Of a stretch of 64,000 nt of DNA, positions 36,430 to 45,633 are shown in pieces. Below the pieces are notes generated by a model. The model ran no database searches and had not been told where the DNA came from. It saw only the letters and a list, made by a program, of their open reading frames with translations. Positions within the stretch are counted from its first letter, which is position 1. The number at the start of each line of letters is the position of its first letter. The position numbers were made by a program, and so were the translations under genes. This DNA comes from Bacteroidota bacterium. Its GTDB lineage: Bacteria > Bacteroidota > Bacteroidia > Chitinophagales > LD1. The stretch spans positions 1 through 64,000 of the forward strand of contig CANJZE010000004.1 in assembly GCA_947479455.1 (NCBI GenBank), read 5' to 3'.

Positions 36430-39400
36430 GTGAAATCAGTTTTACGTTTCGCTATCTTATGGTTGGTTATCCTTGGTTCAATTGGTTTTTCGAAAGCAGA
36501 AAAGTCGAAGAACATACGTGTGCCTAGTTCATTGCAGTTTACGGAGAACAAAGGGCAGTGGAATAATGCTGTAAAGTATGTAGCCGATTTACATGGCGGA
36601 AAATTAGTGGCGGAAAAAACCAAACTCAGTGTAATGATGTTTGATGCGCAAGCAGCTCATGAAGCGCATCATTTTCGCGCTGACACAAGTGTGCAGGCAC
36701 ATCTTTTCAGTATCAATTTTGTCAATAGCAATTTGGCTGTTGAAATAAATGCAGTAGAAAAACAAAAAACTTATCGTAATTATTTTTTAGGAAATAATAG
36801 TGCGCGTTGGGCAAGTAAAGTTGGGCTCTATAAAAAAATTAATTACAACAATTTGTGGAATGGCATTGATGCAAAAATGTTTGGCAGTGGCGATGCGCTC
36901 AAATACGAATTCGTAGTTCATACTTCTCATTCTTCTGCAAACATACAATTGAGTTATGAAGGAGTTGACGATTTAAAAATTGAAGATGGCGAGTTGCATT
37001 ACAAAACTTCTATCGGAAAATTCAGAGAACTTTCGCCTTTTGCGTATCAAACTTTCAATGGTAATCTACAAGAAGTAAAATGCGATTACGTGTTAAACAC
37101 CGTTACAAAAACGGTTTCGTTCTCTTTTCCGAATGGTTATGACGCAACTCGCGATTTAGTCATAGACCCTACATTGGTATTTTCATCCTACACAGGTTCT
37201 ACTGCTGATAATTGGGGTTACACCGCTACTTACGATAATCAAGGGAACATGTATGTGGGTGGCTATGTCAATTGCGATTATCCTTCCACCGGTTCGAGTT
37301 ATGTAATTACTCCGGGCGCATTTCAAATAACCTGGGGAAGCGGAACTGGTTTGTCGACTACAGGAAATGTAGGAGCCGGCAATGGAATTGGATATGCTTG
37401 CGATATGGCGATTACCAAATTTTCGGCCGATGGAACCACGGTCATTTATTCTACTTACCTGGGAGGAAATGATAATGATACGCCTAACTCGCTGGTGGTT
37501 GATGCACAAAACAATTTGATTATTTATGGAGTTTCTTTCTCCGCCAATTTTCCGGTTTCTGCCAATGCGTATGATGCTAACATCAATGGACTATCAGACA
37601 TTGTAGTGACCAAATTTAATTCTGCCGGAACAGCTTTGATTGGTTCTACTTTTGTTGGTGGAACCGATTTGGATGGAATAAATTATGAAGGCCAAGAATT
37701 TACTAGCGGAAAACTGAAAGTAAATTATGGCGACCAGAATCGGGGTGAAATAAATATTGACACGGCCATGAATATTTATGTTGCCAGTTGCACTATGTCG
37801 TCAAATTTTCCAACCACGGGCGGTGCTTCGCAAACTATTTTTGGTGGTGCGCAAGACGGTTGTGCTTTTAAACTCAACAGCGATTGTTCTCAATTGATTT
37901 GGTGTACTTATATCGGTGGCACTTTAGAAGATGCATGTTACTCGCTTGACATTGGACCCAACGGCACTTTATATGTAGCGGGCGGAACCATGAGCACAGA
38001 TTTTCCAACCACTGCAGGCGCATTACACACAGCCTATATGGGCGGAACTACAGACGGTTTTTTGGCGCAAATTAATTCTGCCGGAACTGCGCTCATGAGT
38101 TCGACCTACTTAGGCACAGCGGGCGAAGACCAAGTTTATTTCGTGAAATTAGATGACGTAAAAAATGTGTATGTAATGGGACAAACAACCGGAGCCTATC
38201 CTGTTTTCAATGCGCTTTATTCAAATCCAAACAGTGGACAATTTATCTCCAAAGTCTCTCCTGATTTGAGCTCAGTTTTTTATTCTACGGTTTTTGGAAA
38301 CGGAATGAGTCAACCAAATATTTCACCCACGGCTTTCTTGGTGGATACCTGCGAAAATGTTTATGTGGCTGGTTGGACAAACAATAGTCAGGTTTTTAAT
38401 TCCGGAAATTGTTGCCCTGGTTTTTTAAATCCAGGCTTGAACATGCCTCTTACTCCAGATGCCTTGCAAACAAATACTGACGGCACCGATTTTTATTTTT
38501 TCGTGCTCAAGAAAAACGCAACGGCACAACTCTACGGAAGTTATTTTGGTGGTAACGGAATTGAACACGTAGATGGTGGAACAAGCCGCTTTGATAAACG
38601 CGGAGTAATGTATCAGGCAATTTGCGCAGGTTGTGGTGGAACTTCATTTACTCCCAGCACACCGGGAGTGTGGTCGCCACAAAATCAAAGCAGCAATTGC
38701 AATTTGCTCGGACTAAAAATAGCTTTCAATCTAGGTGGAGTTCAGGTAACAGTAGATGCACATCCACGTGCAACGGGCTGTGTTCCGCTCACTGTAAATT
38801 TCGAAAGCACTACCAACGGCACCCAAGATTTATTATGGAATTTTGACGACAACAATGCCACTTCAATGCTGGCAAATCCTGTTTATACCTATACCGATAC
38901 CGGAGTTTATAATGTAATGCTAGTAGGAGTTGATTCCAACAGTTGCAACCTTGCCGACACGGCCTACCTCGAAGTGTATGTACGCGATGACTCGTTGGTG
39001 GCAAATTTTCTGCCCAACATTGTTATCCATTGTGACAGTAACGAAGTTGTTTTTGTATCGCATAATTATTCCACTACATTTTATCGTTGGGATTTTGGTG
39101 ATGGCATTAATTCCACACTTGATTCTGTTACACATCAGTACCCTTCCACGGGAAGTTACAACGTAACGCTGATTGTGACCGACACTACCAAGTGTAATCT
39201 CGAGGATACATTTACCAGCCTCATACAAATTCCACCGCTAATCAATGCAGCTTTTGTTCTAAACAATTCCTACGGCTGCATTCCGCTTACCATTGATTTT
39301 GATGCGCAACAAATAGTAGGCTCCAGTTACTACTGGGATTTTGGTGATGGAAGTTCCGACACCTCACGAACAACGGCACACACGTTTGTTACAGTTGATA

Positions 39401-40995
39401 CCTTCCAGGTTAGGTTGATTGTGAATGATACTAACTCATGCAATCTTACAGACACGGCTTTTGCCGTTATCGTCACCATCGATTCATCGGCCGATGCTGA
39501 TTTTAATTTCAACAGAATATTCTATGGATGCGATTCGGTGCAGGTGAATGTATGGACCACTTACCAAGGTGCCGATGCACAAACCTGGGACTTTGGTGAC
39601 GGCACACAATTCAATAATGTAAATAGTGCCTCGCATACATACAGCGCAGGAGGAACATTTACCATTTCACACTTCATCACCGATTTTGATGTGCTCTGCC
39701 ATAAGTTTGATACATCAGAAATTGCTATCAGTTTATCGCCTGTACAAATTGCATTAAGCATAAATGATACAGTTGGATGTTTGCCCTTCACAGCAACTTT
39801 TGTTGCTGTTTCAAATTTGCTTACTACCGATTATACCTGGCATTTTGGTGATGGAAGTTCATCTACCGTGAATCCGGTTTCGCATACGTACACCAACACA
39901 GGAAATTTTGCAGTTACGCTGCTTGGTATTGATACCAACGCCTGTATACAAGCCGATTCAGCTTTTGGAACTGTAACCGTGATTAATGATTCTGTTCATG
40001 CAGCATTTCAATTAAACGTATTGAATGATTGTGATTCTAATCTTGTTATCACTTTAACCAACCAAAGCACCAACGCGCAACAATATTTCTGGAGTTTTGG
40101 CGATTCAACTTTTTCAACTTTGCAAAATGAAAATCATGTTTATCATTTGCCGAATACTTATACCGTAACACTGATTGTGCAGGATACAAACCGTTGTCAT
40201 CCGCTCGATACAGTTTCGCAAACAGTAACCATGCTTCCGAATTTGAATGTTGATTTTACAACGACCGATGTTTGTTTGGGCACTATTGTTTTATTCAACA
40301 ACTTCAGTAATCCAAGCTCCCAATTCATCTGGAATTTTGCTGATGGAAATTTTTCGAACCAATATTCACCTTCACACGATTACACTGCTATTGGAAATTA
40401 TTTTGTGCAACTAATTGGTTTGGATACAAACACCTGCAACGTGCGCGACACCGCCATTCACAACGTAATTGTGCACGAACAACCCATTGCAAATTTCTAC
40501 ACCATTGGAGATACCATTGGTTACGAAAAACCAATTACGTTCAATAACAGCAGTACTGCTTACATCAATCTGTTTTGGAATTTCGGTGACGGAATTACTG
40601 CAACTGATGAAGAAAATCCTGTTCACACTTACGAAACGGTTTACGGAGTTATTGTTTGCTTAACTGCTATCAATGGCAATTGCATTGACACTTTTTGCAA
40701 AAACATTTTCATCTCCTTCACTTCGCTTATTGGTGTACCGAATGCATTTTCTCCGAATGGCGATGGCATTAACGATGTAGTTTATGTAGAAGGGAAAGGA
40801 ATTGTTGAACTCGATTTTAGCATTTTCAATCGTTGGGGCGAAAAGGTTTTTGAGAGCCACAATCAACACGAGGGATGGAACGGAGTTTACAAGGGCATGC
40901 TACAGGAAATGGAAGTTTACACCTACGCAGTAACTGCAGTGCTTGTAAATGGCGACAATAAATTTTTGAAAGGAAACATCACTTTACTGCGATGA
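36430..40995 (+). CDS. T9SS type B cargo with SBBP-like propeller and eight PKD domains
   Basis: 1521 residues from a GTG at 36430, which begins the signal peptide VKSVLRFAILWLVILGS. Residues about 35-265 are an N-terminal DUF7948-like domain (FTENKGQWNNAVKYVADLHGGKL...YRNYFLGNNSARWASKV). About 265-760 is a propeller with SBBP-type repeats (ADGTTVIYSTYLGGNDND, AGTALIGSTFVGG, CSQLIWCTYIGG, GTALMSSTYLG). About 777-1432 holds eight PKD domains (WDFGDG or variants in most). About 1433-1521 is the type B sorting domain (GVPNAFSPNGDGINDV, IFNRWGEKVFES, GWNGVYKG). The stop overlaps the ATG of a porP/sprF-like gene (ATGA), so the two are translationally coupled, like SprB with SprF. Confidence 0.93.
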   Translation: MKSVLRFAILWLVILGSIGFSKAEKSKNIRVPSSLQFTENKGQWNNAVKYVADLHGGKLVAEKTKLSVMMFDAQAAHEAHHFRADTSVQAHLFSINFVNSNLAVEINAVEKQKTYRNYFLGNNSARWASKVGLYKKINYNNLWNGIDAKMFGSGDALKYEFVVHTSHSSANIQLSYEGVDDLKIEDGELHYKTSIGKFRELSPFAYQTFNGNLQEVKCDYVLNTVTKTVSFSFPNGYDATRDLVIDPTLVFSSYTGSTADNWGYTATYDNQGNMYVGGYVNCDYPSTGSSYVITPGAFQITWGSGTGLSTTGNVGAGNGIGYACDMAITKFSADGTTVIYSTYLGGNDNDTPNSLVVDAQNNLIIYGVSFSANFPVSANAYDANINGLSDIVVTKFNSAGTALIGSTFVGGTDLDGINYEGQEFTSGKLKVNYGDQNRGEINIDTAMNIYVASCTMSSNFPTTGGASQTIFGGAQDGCAFKLNSDCSQLIWCTYIGGTLEDACYSLDIGPNGTLYVAGGTMSTDFPTTAGALHTAYMGGTTDGFLAQINSAGTALMSSTYLGTAGEDQVYFVKLDDVKNVYVMGQTTGAYPVFNALYSNPNSGQFISKVSPDLSSVFYSTVFGNGMSQPNISPTAFLVDTCENVYVAGWTNNSQVFNSGNCCPGFLNPGLNMPLTPDALQTNTDGTDFYFFVLKKNATAQLYGSYFGGNGIEHVDGGTSRFDKRGVMYQAICAGCGGTSFTPSTPGVWSPQNQSSNCNLLGLKIAFNLGGVQVTVDAHPRATGCVPLTVNFESTTNGTQDLLWNFDDNNATSMLANPVYTYTDTGVYNVMLVGVDSNSCNLADTAYLEVYVRDDSLVANFLPNIVIHCDSNEVVFVSHNYSTTFYRWDFGDGINSTLDSVTHQYPSTGSYNVTLIVTDTTKCNLEDTFTSLIQIPPLINAAFVLNNSYGCIPLTIDFDAQQIVGSSYYWDFGDGSSDTSRTTAHTFVTVDTFQVRLIVNDTNSCNLTDTAFAVIVTIDSSADADFNFNRIFYGCDSVQVNVWTTYQGADAQTWDFGDGTQFNNVNSASHTYSAGGTFTISHFITDFDVLCHKFDTSEIAISLSPVQIALSINDTVGCLPFTATFVAVSNLLTTDYTWHFGDGSSSTVNPVSHTYTNTGNFAVTLLGIDTNACIQADSAFGTVTVINDSVHAAFQLNVLNDCDSNLVITLTNQSTNAQQYFWSFGDSTFSTLQNENHVYHLPNTYTVTLIVQDTNRCHPLDTVSQTVTMLPNLNVDFTTTDVCLGTIVLFNNFSNPSSQFIWNFADGNFSNQYSPSHDYTAIGNYFVQLIGLDTNTCNVRDTAIHNVIVHEQPIANFYTIGDTIGYEKPITFNNSSTAYINLFWNFGDGITATDEENPVHTYETVYGVIVCLTAINGNCIDTFCKNIFISFTSLIGVPNAFSPNGDGINDVVYVEGKGIVELDFSIFNRWGEKVFESHNQHEGWNGVYKGMLQEMEVYTYAVTAVLVNGDNKFLKGNITLLR

Positions 40996-42062
40996 AGAAG
41001 AATTACAAAGTACGAATTACAAATTACAAAGTAAAGGCAAATCTGGTCTTCCTACTTTGTAATTTGTACTTTGTAATTTGTAGTTTCTCCCAGGATATTC
41101 ATTTCACTCAATTCTTTACCACTCCGCTAATTCTTAATCCTGCACACACCGGTTATTTCAATGGCAACTACAGAATCGGTTTTAATTTTAAAGCGCAGTG
41201 GCCCTTTGCCATCAACAATAAGATTTACACCTATCACACCGAATCTCCTTATGTAGATTTATCGTTTGGCGAAAAGAAATTGAAAGTAGGTTGGTTTGGT
41301 TTGGGCTTTCATTTTTTGAACGATGCTGCCGGTGATGGTAGTTTGCAGTACCAACGCTTCGGTGGAAGTTTTGCTTACCATCAGGCATTTGACAAGCATC
41401 ATAAGTATATTTTGTCGGCAGGTGCGGGTTTGAGTTATGTGATTCGTTCTGTAGATTTTTCGAAATTCTATTTCAATAATCAGTGGGTAGAAGATATGGG
41501 CTTTAATACTTCACTCAGTTCAAGCGAGCCGGTACAGCGAGAGAGTTTTCAAATGCTTGATGTAAGTGCGGGTTTGCATTTTGGCGGGCAAATACACGAG
41601 CAGGTGAAACTTGATTTGGGAATTTCAATGCTGCACATCAATCGACCGAAACACACTTTTTTTAATAACGATGAGCGGCTTGGATTTCGCTATCAGGCCG
41701 ATGCGGGTGTTCAATACAAAATTGACGAGCAAATGAGTTTGCAGTTCAACGCTTATTACGGTTATGAAAAAGCTGCGTCAGAAATTGTAGTGGGCACGCT
41801 GTTTAGTTATTCCAGCAAAAATAAATTCACCAGTAATCCGCAACACAGCTTTTATATAGGTGCTTACTATCGCGCAAAAGATGCGCTCGCTCCCACTGTT
41901 GGTTATGGTTTTAAATCTATGCGCTTTTTGTTGAATTACGATATCACCCTTTCAAAACTTGTAACCGCCAGCCGCGCTAACGGTGGCCCCGAACTTTCAA
42001 TTGTATATGTAGGCAGTTGGGAAAGGCAGTTCAATAGAAAGGTTTATTGTCCGAAGTTTTAA
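40992..42062 (+). CDS. PorP/SprF-family T9SS outer-membrane protein
   Basis: 356 residues. The mature part begins QDIHFTQFFTTPLILNPAHTGYFNGNYRIG, the hallmark of PorP/SprF proteins. The remainder is a barrel (LSAGAGLSYVIRSVDFSKF, KLDLGISMLHINRP, SFYIGAYYRAKDALAPTVGYGFKSMRFLLNYDITLSKL) ending in Phe. SprF is needed for export or anchoring of the adhesin SprB; members next to type B cargo genes are thought to serve the neighbour. The 4-base overlap with the PKD cargo supports that pairing. The signal peptide (about residues 1-34) is unusual: it is encoded by an inverted repeat of simple words (41001-41083). Confidence 0.92.
   Translation: MKKNYKVRITNYKVKANLVFLLCNLYFVICSFSQDIHFTQFFTTPLILNPAHTGYFNGNYRIGFNFKAQWPFAINNKIYTYHTESPYVDLSFGEKKLKVGWFGLGFHFLNDAAGDGSLQYQRFGGSFAYHQAFDKHHKYILSAGAGLSYVIRSVDFSKFYFNNQWVEDMGFNTSLSSSEPVQRESFQMLDVSAGLHFGGQIHEQVKLDLGISMLHINRPKHTFFNNDERLGFRYQADAGVQYKIDEQMSLQFNAYYGYEKAASEIVVGTLFSYSSKNKFTSNPQHSFYIGAYYRAKDALAPTVGYGFKSMRFLLNYDITLSKLVTASRANGGPELSIVYVGSWERQFNRKVYCPKF
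41001..41083. repeat. Inverted repeat of ATTACAAA words encoding the SprF signal peptide
   Basis: Left arm 41001-41033 (words AATTACAAAGTA) and right arm 41053-41083 (its inverse, TACTTTGTAATT), with about 19 bases between. The innermost 13 bases pair perfectly and more pair with small bulges. All of it is in frame: the left arm gives NYKVRITNYKV, the loop and right arm give the hydrophobic core LVFLLCNLYFVICSF. Confidence 0.85.
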
Positions 42063-42104
42063 AAAAAATAATTCTGACCAAAATCGAGTCACATGCTATT
42101 CAAA

Positions 42105-42422
42105 ATGACCAAACACATCGCTATCAACGTACGTGATTATAAAAAAGCAATTCTCTCTTATCGCGATACGCTCGGATGGGAAGTGATTAAAGAAGGTGCT
42201 ACAGAAACTCACTTTGTAAAAGGCGATACCAATTTTTATATCGAAGAAGGTGCAAAACCTTACGAAGTTTTCTTTGAATATGAAGTAGAAGAAATAGAAG
42301 TTGCAAAAGCAGAGTTGCTTTCAGCAGATTGTGTTATCTCCCAAACTTACCATTCAAAAAGTATAATGTTCACCGATGCTTACGGAATGAATTTTCATGT
42401 TTATGAAAAAGGAACTTTGTAA
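42105..42422 (+). CDS. VOC-superfamily (glyoxalase/bleomycin-resistance fold) protein
   Basis: 105 residues from the second Met (42105); the Met at 42093 would add four residues. One VOC half-fold pair: TKHIAINVRDYKKAILSYRDTLGWEV, HFVKGDTNFYIEE, YEVFFEYEVEEIEVAKAEL and the closing IMFTDAYGMNFHVYEK. The end-strand His and Glu-like positions fit metal ligands, but substrate cannot be told from sequence alone. It lies 42 bases after the SprF-like gene on the same strand, possibly read through from it. Confidence 0.88.
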   Translation: MTKHIAINVRDYKKAILSYRDTLGWEVIKEGATETHFVKGDTNFYIEEGAKPYEVFFEYEVEEIEVAKAELLSADCVISQTYHSKSIMFTDAYGMNFHVYEKGTL

Positions 42423-42429
42423 AACCTTT

Positions 42430-42493
42430 AGCCGTTGGTGTTTTATCCTGCGGTTTCTGTGAGAGTCACCAACAACCAATCATTCGAACGGCT
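42430..42493. other. Nested inverted repeats between convergent genes
   Basis: An outer AGCCGTT (42430-42436) / AACGGCT (42487-42493) and an overlapping inner GTTGGTG (42434-42440) / CACCAAC (42467-42473). The two pairings exclude each other in part. No T-run follows, so this is not a classical terminator. It spans the whole gap between the VOC gene and the NAD(P)HX repair gene. Confidence 0.4.
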
Positions 42494-43970
42494 TAAACAC
42501 TTTAGGCAAGTAGTAAATGATATCGCTTGCTTTCATAGCGGTTTCACCTAAATCACGTTTAGCAAAATCGCCTGCAAGCCCATGAACATAAACGGCTAAA
42601 ATTGCTGCGTTTAACGCTGTATGGTTTTGCGCAATCAGCGCAGCTATAATTCCCGTAAGTACATCGCCACTACCTCCTTTTGCCATGCCGGGGTTTCCTG
42701 AACTGTTGAAATAAACTTTGCCATCTACTGAAGTAACGGAAGTATGTGCACCTTTCAGAACTACCACCACACCGTACTTCTTTGAAAACTGCTTCTGCAT
42801 TTCAAGTTTCTCTATATCATCCTTCCATTCACCAACTAAGCGTTTAAACTCTCCCACGTGCGGAGTGAGTACCGAGCCCTTAGGAATTAAATCCAAGTAT
42901 TTTTTGTTTTCTGAAATAATATTGAGCGCATCGGCATCAAGCACCAGTGGCTTATTTAGTTTCAGTAATTCATAAAAAAAATTGATAGCACCGCTATTAG
43001 TTCCAATACCCGGACCTACAGCAATGGAATTAAAATGGCTCACATCAGGAACATTGAACAAATGCGAATCGCCATTTAAAATGCACATGGCTTCAGGTGC
43101 TGACGATTGTAGAATATCATAACCACAGGCGGGCACAAGTGTTGTTACTAAACCTGTACCACTGCGCAAAGCGGCCTTGGTGGCAAGCACCGCTGCACCA
43201 ATTTTTCCAAAACTTCCCGCTGCAATTAATGCATGTCCAAAATTTCCTTTATGCGAAAACTTTTCGCGTTTCTTAAAAAATGGTTGAATAAAATCGTGGT
43301 TGATGTAGAACGAATCTGAAGGAAGTTTCTCGCCATAATTAGTATGCAAACCAATATCAAGCACCTTAAAGTCGGGAACATATTTTCCATTCGAAGCAAA
43401 AAGAAACGAAAATTTAGGTGCGTGAAATGTGAACGTGCAAGTGGAATGCACAATCGAATCTTTTGCATTATTCAACTTGTCGCAAAACAAGCCTGAAGGA
43501 ACATCTACCGAGTAAATTTCTGCTTTTGATTTATTGATTGCATTAACAACCAAAGCAGAAATTCCATCCACTGCCCTCGATAAACCGCTACCGAAAATAG
43601 CATCAACCACTACCTCATCTTTTCTGATAACCGGAATTTGCTTAGCGGTTTTAATGAAAGCAATTTTGCTTTTATCCATTCGCTTTAAATTCAGTAAAAA
43701 ATCTTTACTGGCTTTTGAAGAATGTTCAACCACGAAAACCTTTACACTATAGTTTGCTTCGAGCAACAATCGCGCAATAGCGAGTCCATCTCCACCATTA
43801 TTCCCTTTGCCACAAAAAACTGAAATGCTTTTTTTCTTCTCTACACAACAGGTAAGCCGATGGAAAAATTGATACGCAGCACGTTCCATTAACTCAACTG
43901 AAGAAATGTTTTCCTTGGTTATAGTGTATTTATCAAGTTCATGAACTTGGGTGGCTGTCAAAATTTTCAC
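42480..43970 (-). CDS. nnrD/nnrE fusion: Bifunctional NAD(P)HX epimerase / ADP-dependent dehydratase
   Basis: 496 residues from a GTG at 43970 (VKILTATQVHELDKYTI, matching the usual family start); an ATG at 44006 would add 12 residues. The N-terminal epimerase half (about 1-215) has SVELMERAA, VFCGKGNNGGDGLAIARLL, VVDAIFGSGLSRAVDG and SVDVPSGL. The C-terminal dehydratase half (about 235-496) has HKGNFGHALIAAGSFGKIGAAVLA, AVGPGIGTN, LVLDADALN, LTPHVGEFKRL and GNPGMAKGGSGDVLTGIIAAL. It repairs damaged, hydrated NADH/NADPH in the cytoplasm. Fusion of the two activities is usual in bacteria. Confidence 0.95.
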   Translation of the reverse strand: MKILTATQVHELDKYTITKENISSVELMERAAYQFFHRLTCCVEKKKSISVFCGKGNNGGDGLAIARLLLEANYSVKVFVVEHSSKASKDFLLNLKRMDKSKIAFIKTAKQIPVIRKDEVVVDAIFGSGLSRAVDGISALVVNAINKSKAEIYSVDVPSGLFCDKLNNAKDSIVHSTCTFTFHAPKFSFLFASNGKYVPDFKVLDIGLHTNYGEKLPSDSFYINHDFIQPFFKKREKFSHKGNFGHALIAAGSFGKIGAAVLATKAALRSGTGLVTTLVPACGYDILQSSAPEAMCILNGDSHLFNVPDVSHFNSIAVGPGIGTNSGAINFFYELLKLNKPLVLDADALNIISENKKYLDLIPKGSVLTPHVGEFKRLVGEWKDDIEKLEMQKQFSKKYGVVVVLKGAHTSVTSVDGKVYFNSSGNPGMAKGGSGDVLTGIIAALIAQNHTALNAAILAVYVHGLAGDFAKRDLGETAMKASDIIYYLPKVFKPFE

Positions 43971-44065
43971 AAGAATGAAGATAATGCATGAACCGACTTT
44001 CAACAAGTTTTATCCGACACAAATGAGTAGAAAAATTAGTTAATCAATACCTATTGCATAAAAGA

Positions 44066-44098
44066 AAAAGAGCCTCACCTTTTCCCAAGGCGGGCTCT
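44066..44098 (-). terminator. Terminator of the 409-residue T9SS cargo gene
   Basis: AGAGCC / GGCTCT outer stem with inner CCTT/AAGG pairing and T-run on the minus strand, about 25 bases past the stop at 44123. Confidence 0.75.
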
Positions 44099-44122
44099 CT
44101 AATTAAACAAAATGCGGTGTTG

Positions 44123-45352
44123 TTATTTTCCTATGAATACTCGCTTAGTAGTTGTTTGCTCGGCGTTTTTTACCGAAACCACATAGTAACCAACCGGCTG
44201 CTCATCAAAACTAACGGTTGAGGTTTGCGAAGCAAGCGGTGCATGATAAACCGACTGACCAATCATGTTGTAAACCTGAACTTGGGCGTTCAAATTGTTG
44301 GCGTCATTCAAATTCACGATTACGGACTTCTGTTGTGCCGAAATGCTTACAGATTTCGTTTCGACTTCATTTACTGCCAGTGCTTGTGATACAGTGATTT
44401 CAATTTGCGCATTATCAATACAGCCTATACTATTTGAACATTTTAAGTTAACCTGATAAACGCCTGGTTCGTAATAAGCTAAAGTAGGGTGCGCTATGCC
44501 ATAGATTAAAGTGCCGTCACCAAAATCCCACTCGAATTGATTGGAATTGTTTGCCACCGCGCTAAAATCAACCGGCTCTCCGGTAGCTACTACTACTGCA
44601 GATGCTTGAATATTAGCTACAATGTAGTTTCCACTGATGTGAAAAGGAACGGTGGTTTGATATGCACCAAAGGTATAGGCCATGTAGTAATCGCCTTCGG
44701 CTAATCCCGTAAAACTGTATGCACCGGTAATATTGTTGTAAGCACCAGCTGCATTGTTGAACATATCAAACAACTGACATGCGGTCCAGGTAATTGAGTT
44801 ATCTGCAGTCACATTCAAAGCACCATCATTATTAAAACAACCGGCTACTGTTGAACTTACTGAAACAGGATACGAAACATGAAGATAGAACCTACCAGTA
44901 GCGGATTCTCCCGCAGTCATTTGAGCCTGATAAAAGTTGGTACGCATATCAGTAAATCTACCGTTTGCACGGTCCTCTAATCGTATAATCGAAGTAGGAT
45001 CAAAATTGGTGAGGTTAGGTGCTGTAATATTATATAGACCATCTGCATCTACATCAACACCTATACTCATTAGTTCAGTGTTTGAAAGCGTTCCTGCTCC
45101 ATTGATTGAGCAGGGAATGTTGTCAACGCTTTCTGAATAGATTACAGGAACACCTGCAATACCGCTAAATATTTTTTGAGCGTCTTCGGCATTTATATAA
45201 GCCGGATTTATATTCTGGTCAAAATAAATAGTTGCTTCATCAATGTTACCTGCAGGAGCTTGTATGCGAAGCTTTACCTGTTTTTTGTTTTGTGTAGCAA
45301 ATACACTTGAAGAAAGTGTGGCGAAAATCAGTGTAAAAATTAATACTCTCAT
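44123..45352 (-). CDS. T9SS type A cargo with one PKD domain
   Basis: 409 residues from the Met at 45352, which starts the signal peptide MRVLIFTLIFAT...SSVFA; further upstream codons lack a signal. The first 240 residues are beta-rich (VKLRIQAPAGNIDEATIYFD, LEDRANGRFTDMRTNFYQAQMT) and unknown. A PKD domain is at about 247-335 (FEWDFGDGTLIYGIAHPTLAYYEPGVYQVNLKC). The type A sorting domain covers the last 70 residues (VNLNDANNLNAQVQVYNMIGQSVYH...PVGYYVVSVKNAEQTTTKRVFIGK). Secreted or surface-anchored via T9SS. Divergent from yidC. Confidence 0.88.
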   Translation of the reverse strand: MRVLIFTLIFATLSSSVFATQNKKQVKLRIQAPAGNIDEATIYFDQNINPAYINAEDAQKIFSGIAGVPVIYSESVDNIPCSINGAGTLSNTELMSIGVDVDADGLYNITAPNLTNFDPTSIIRLEDRANGRFTDMRTNFYQAQMTAGESATGRFYLHVSYPVSVSSTVAGCFNNDGALNVTADNSITWTACQLFDMFNNAAGAYNNITGAYSFTGLAEGDYYMAYTFGAYQTTVPFHISGNYIVANIQASAVVVATGEPVDFSAVANNSNQFEWDFGDGTLIYGIAHPTLAYYEPGVYQVNLKCSNSIGCIDNAQIEITVSQALAVNEVETKSVSISAQQKSVIVNLNDANNLNAQVQVYNMIGQSVYHAPLASQTSTVSFDEQPVGYYVVSVKNAEQTTTKRVFIGK

Positions 45353-45580
45353 GGGTGACCGTTTTAGCTTGTTCGTTAATGTTCCTTCATTCCCGATGGT
45401 CCCAATCGTCTTCGGCAAGTTCCAGTTGCGTCCGACAAAATCATTTACGGCATACAAGCGCAAAAGGTTTCACACAAGTAAATTATTGTGTCAATGTTTT
45501 ATTCACATGTCAATTACAAACAAGTGGTGGTATGTGCTGCAAAATGTGTGGGTTTAAAATGAAACGCTCGGTATTGCGTC

Positions 45581-45614
45581 TTGTTAGCATCAAACGCTAA
45601 ATTTCTTACGTTTG
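45581..45614 (+). promoter_or_regulatory. Bacteroidota-type promoter for yidC
   Basis: -33 TTG (45581-45583), 23 bases, then a perfect -7 box TACGTTTG (45607-45614), 19 bases before the yidC ATG. It fits TTG-N17-23-TAnnTTTG. Confidence 0.65.
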
Positions 45615-45633
45615 CGCCCTCAATTTTTAAAAG

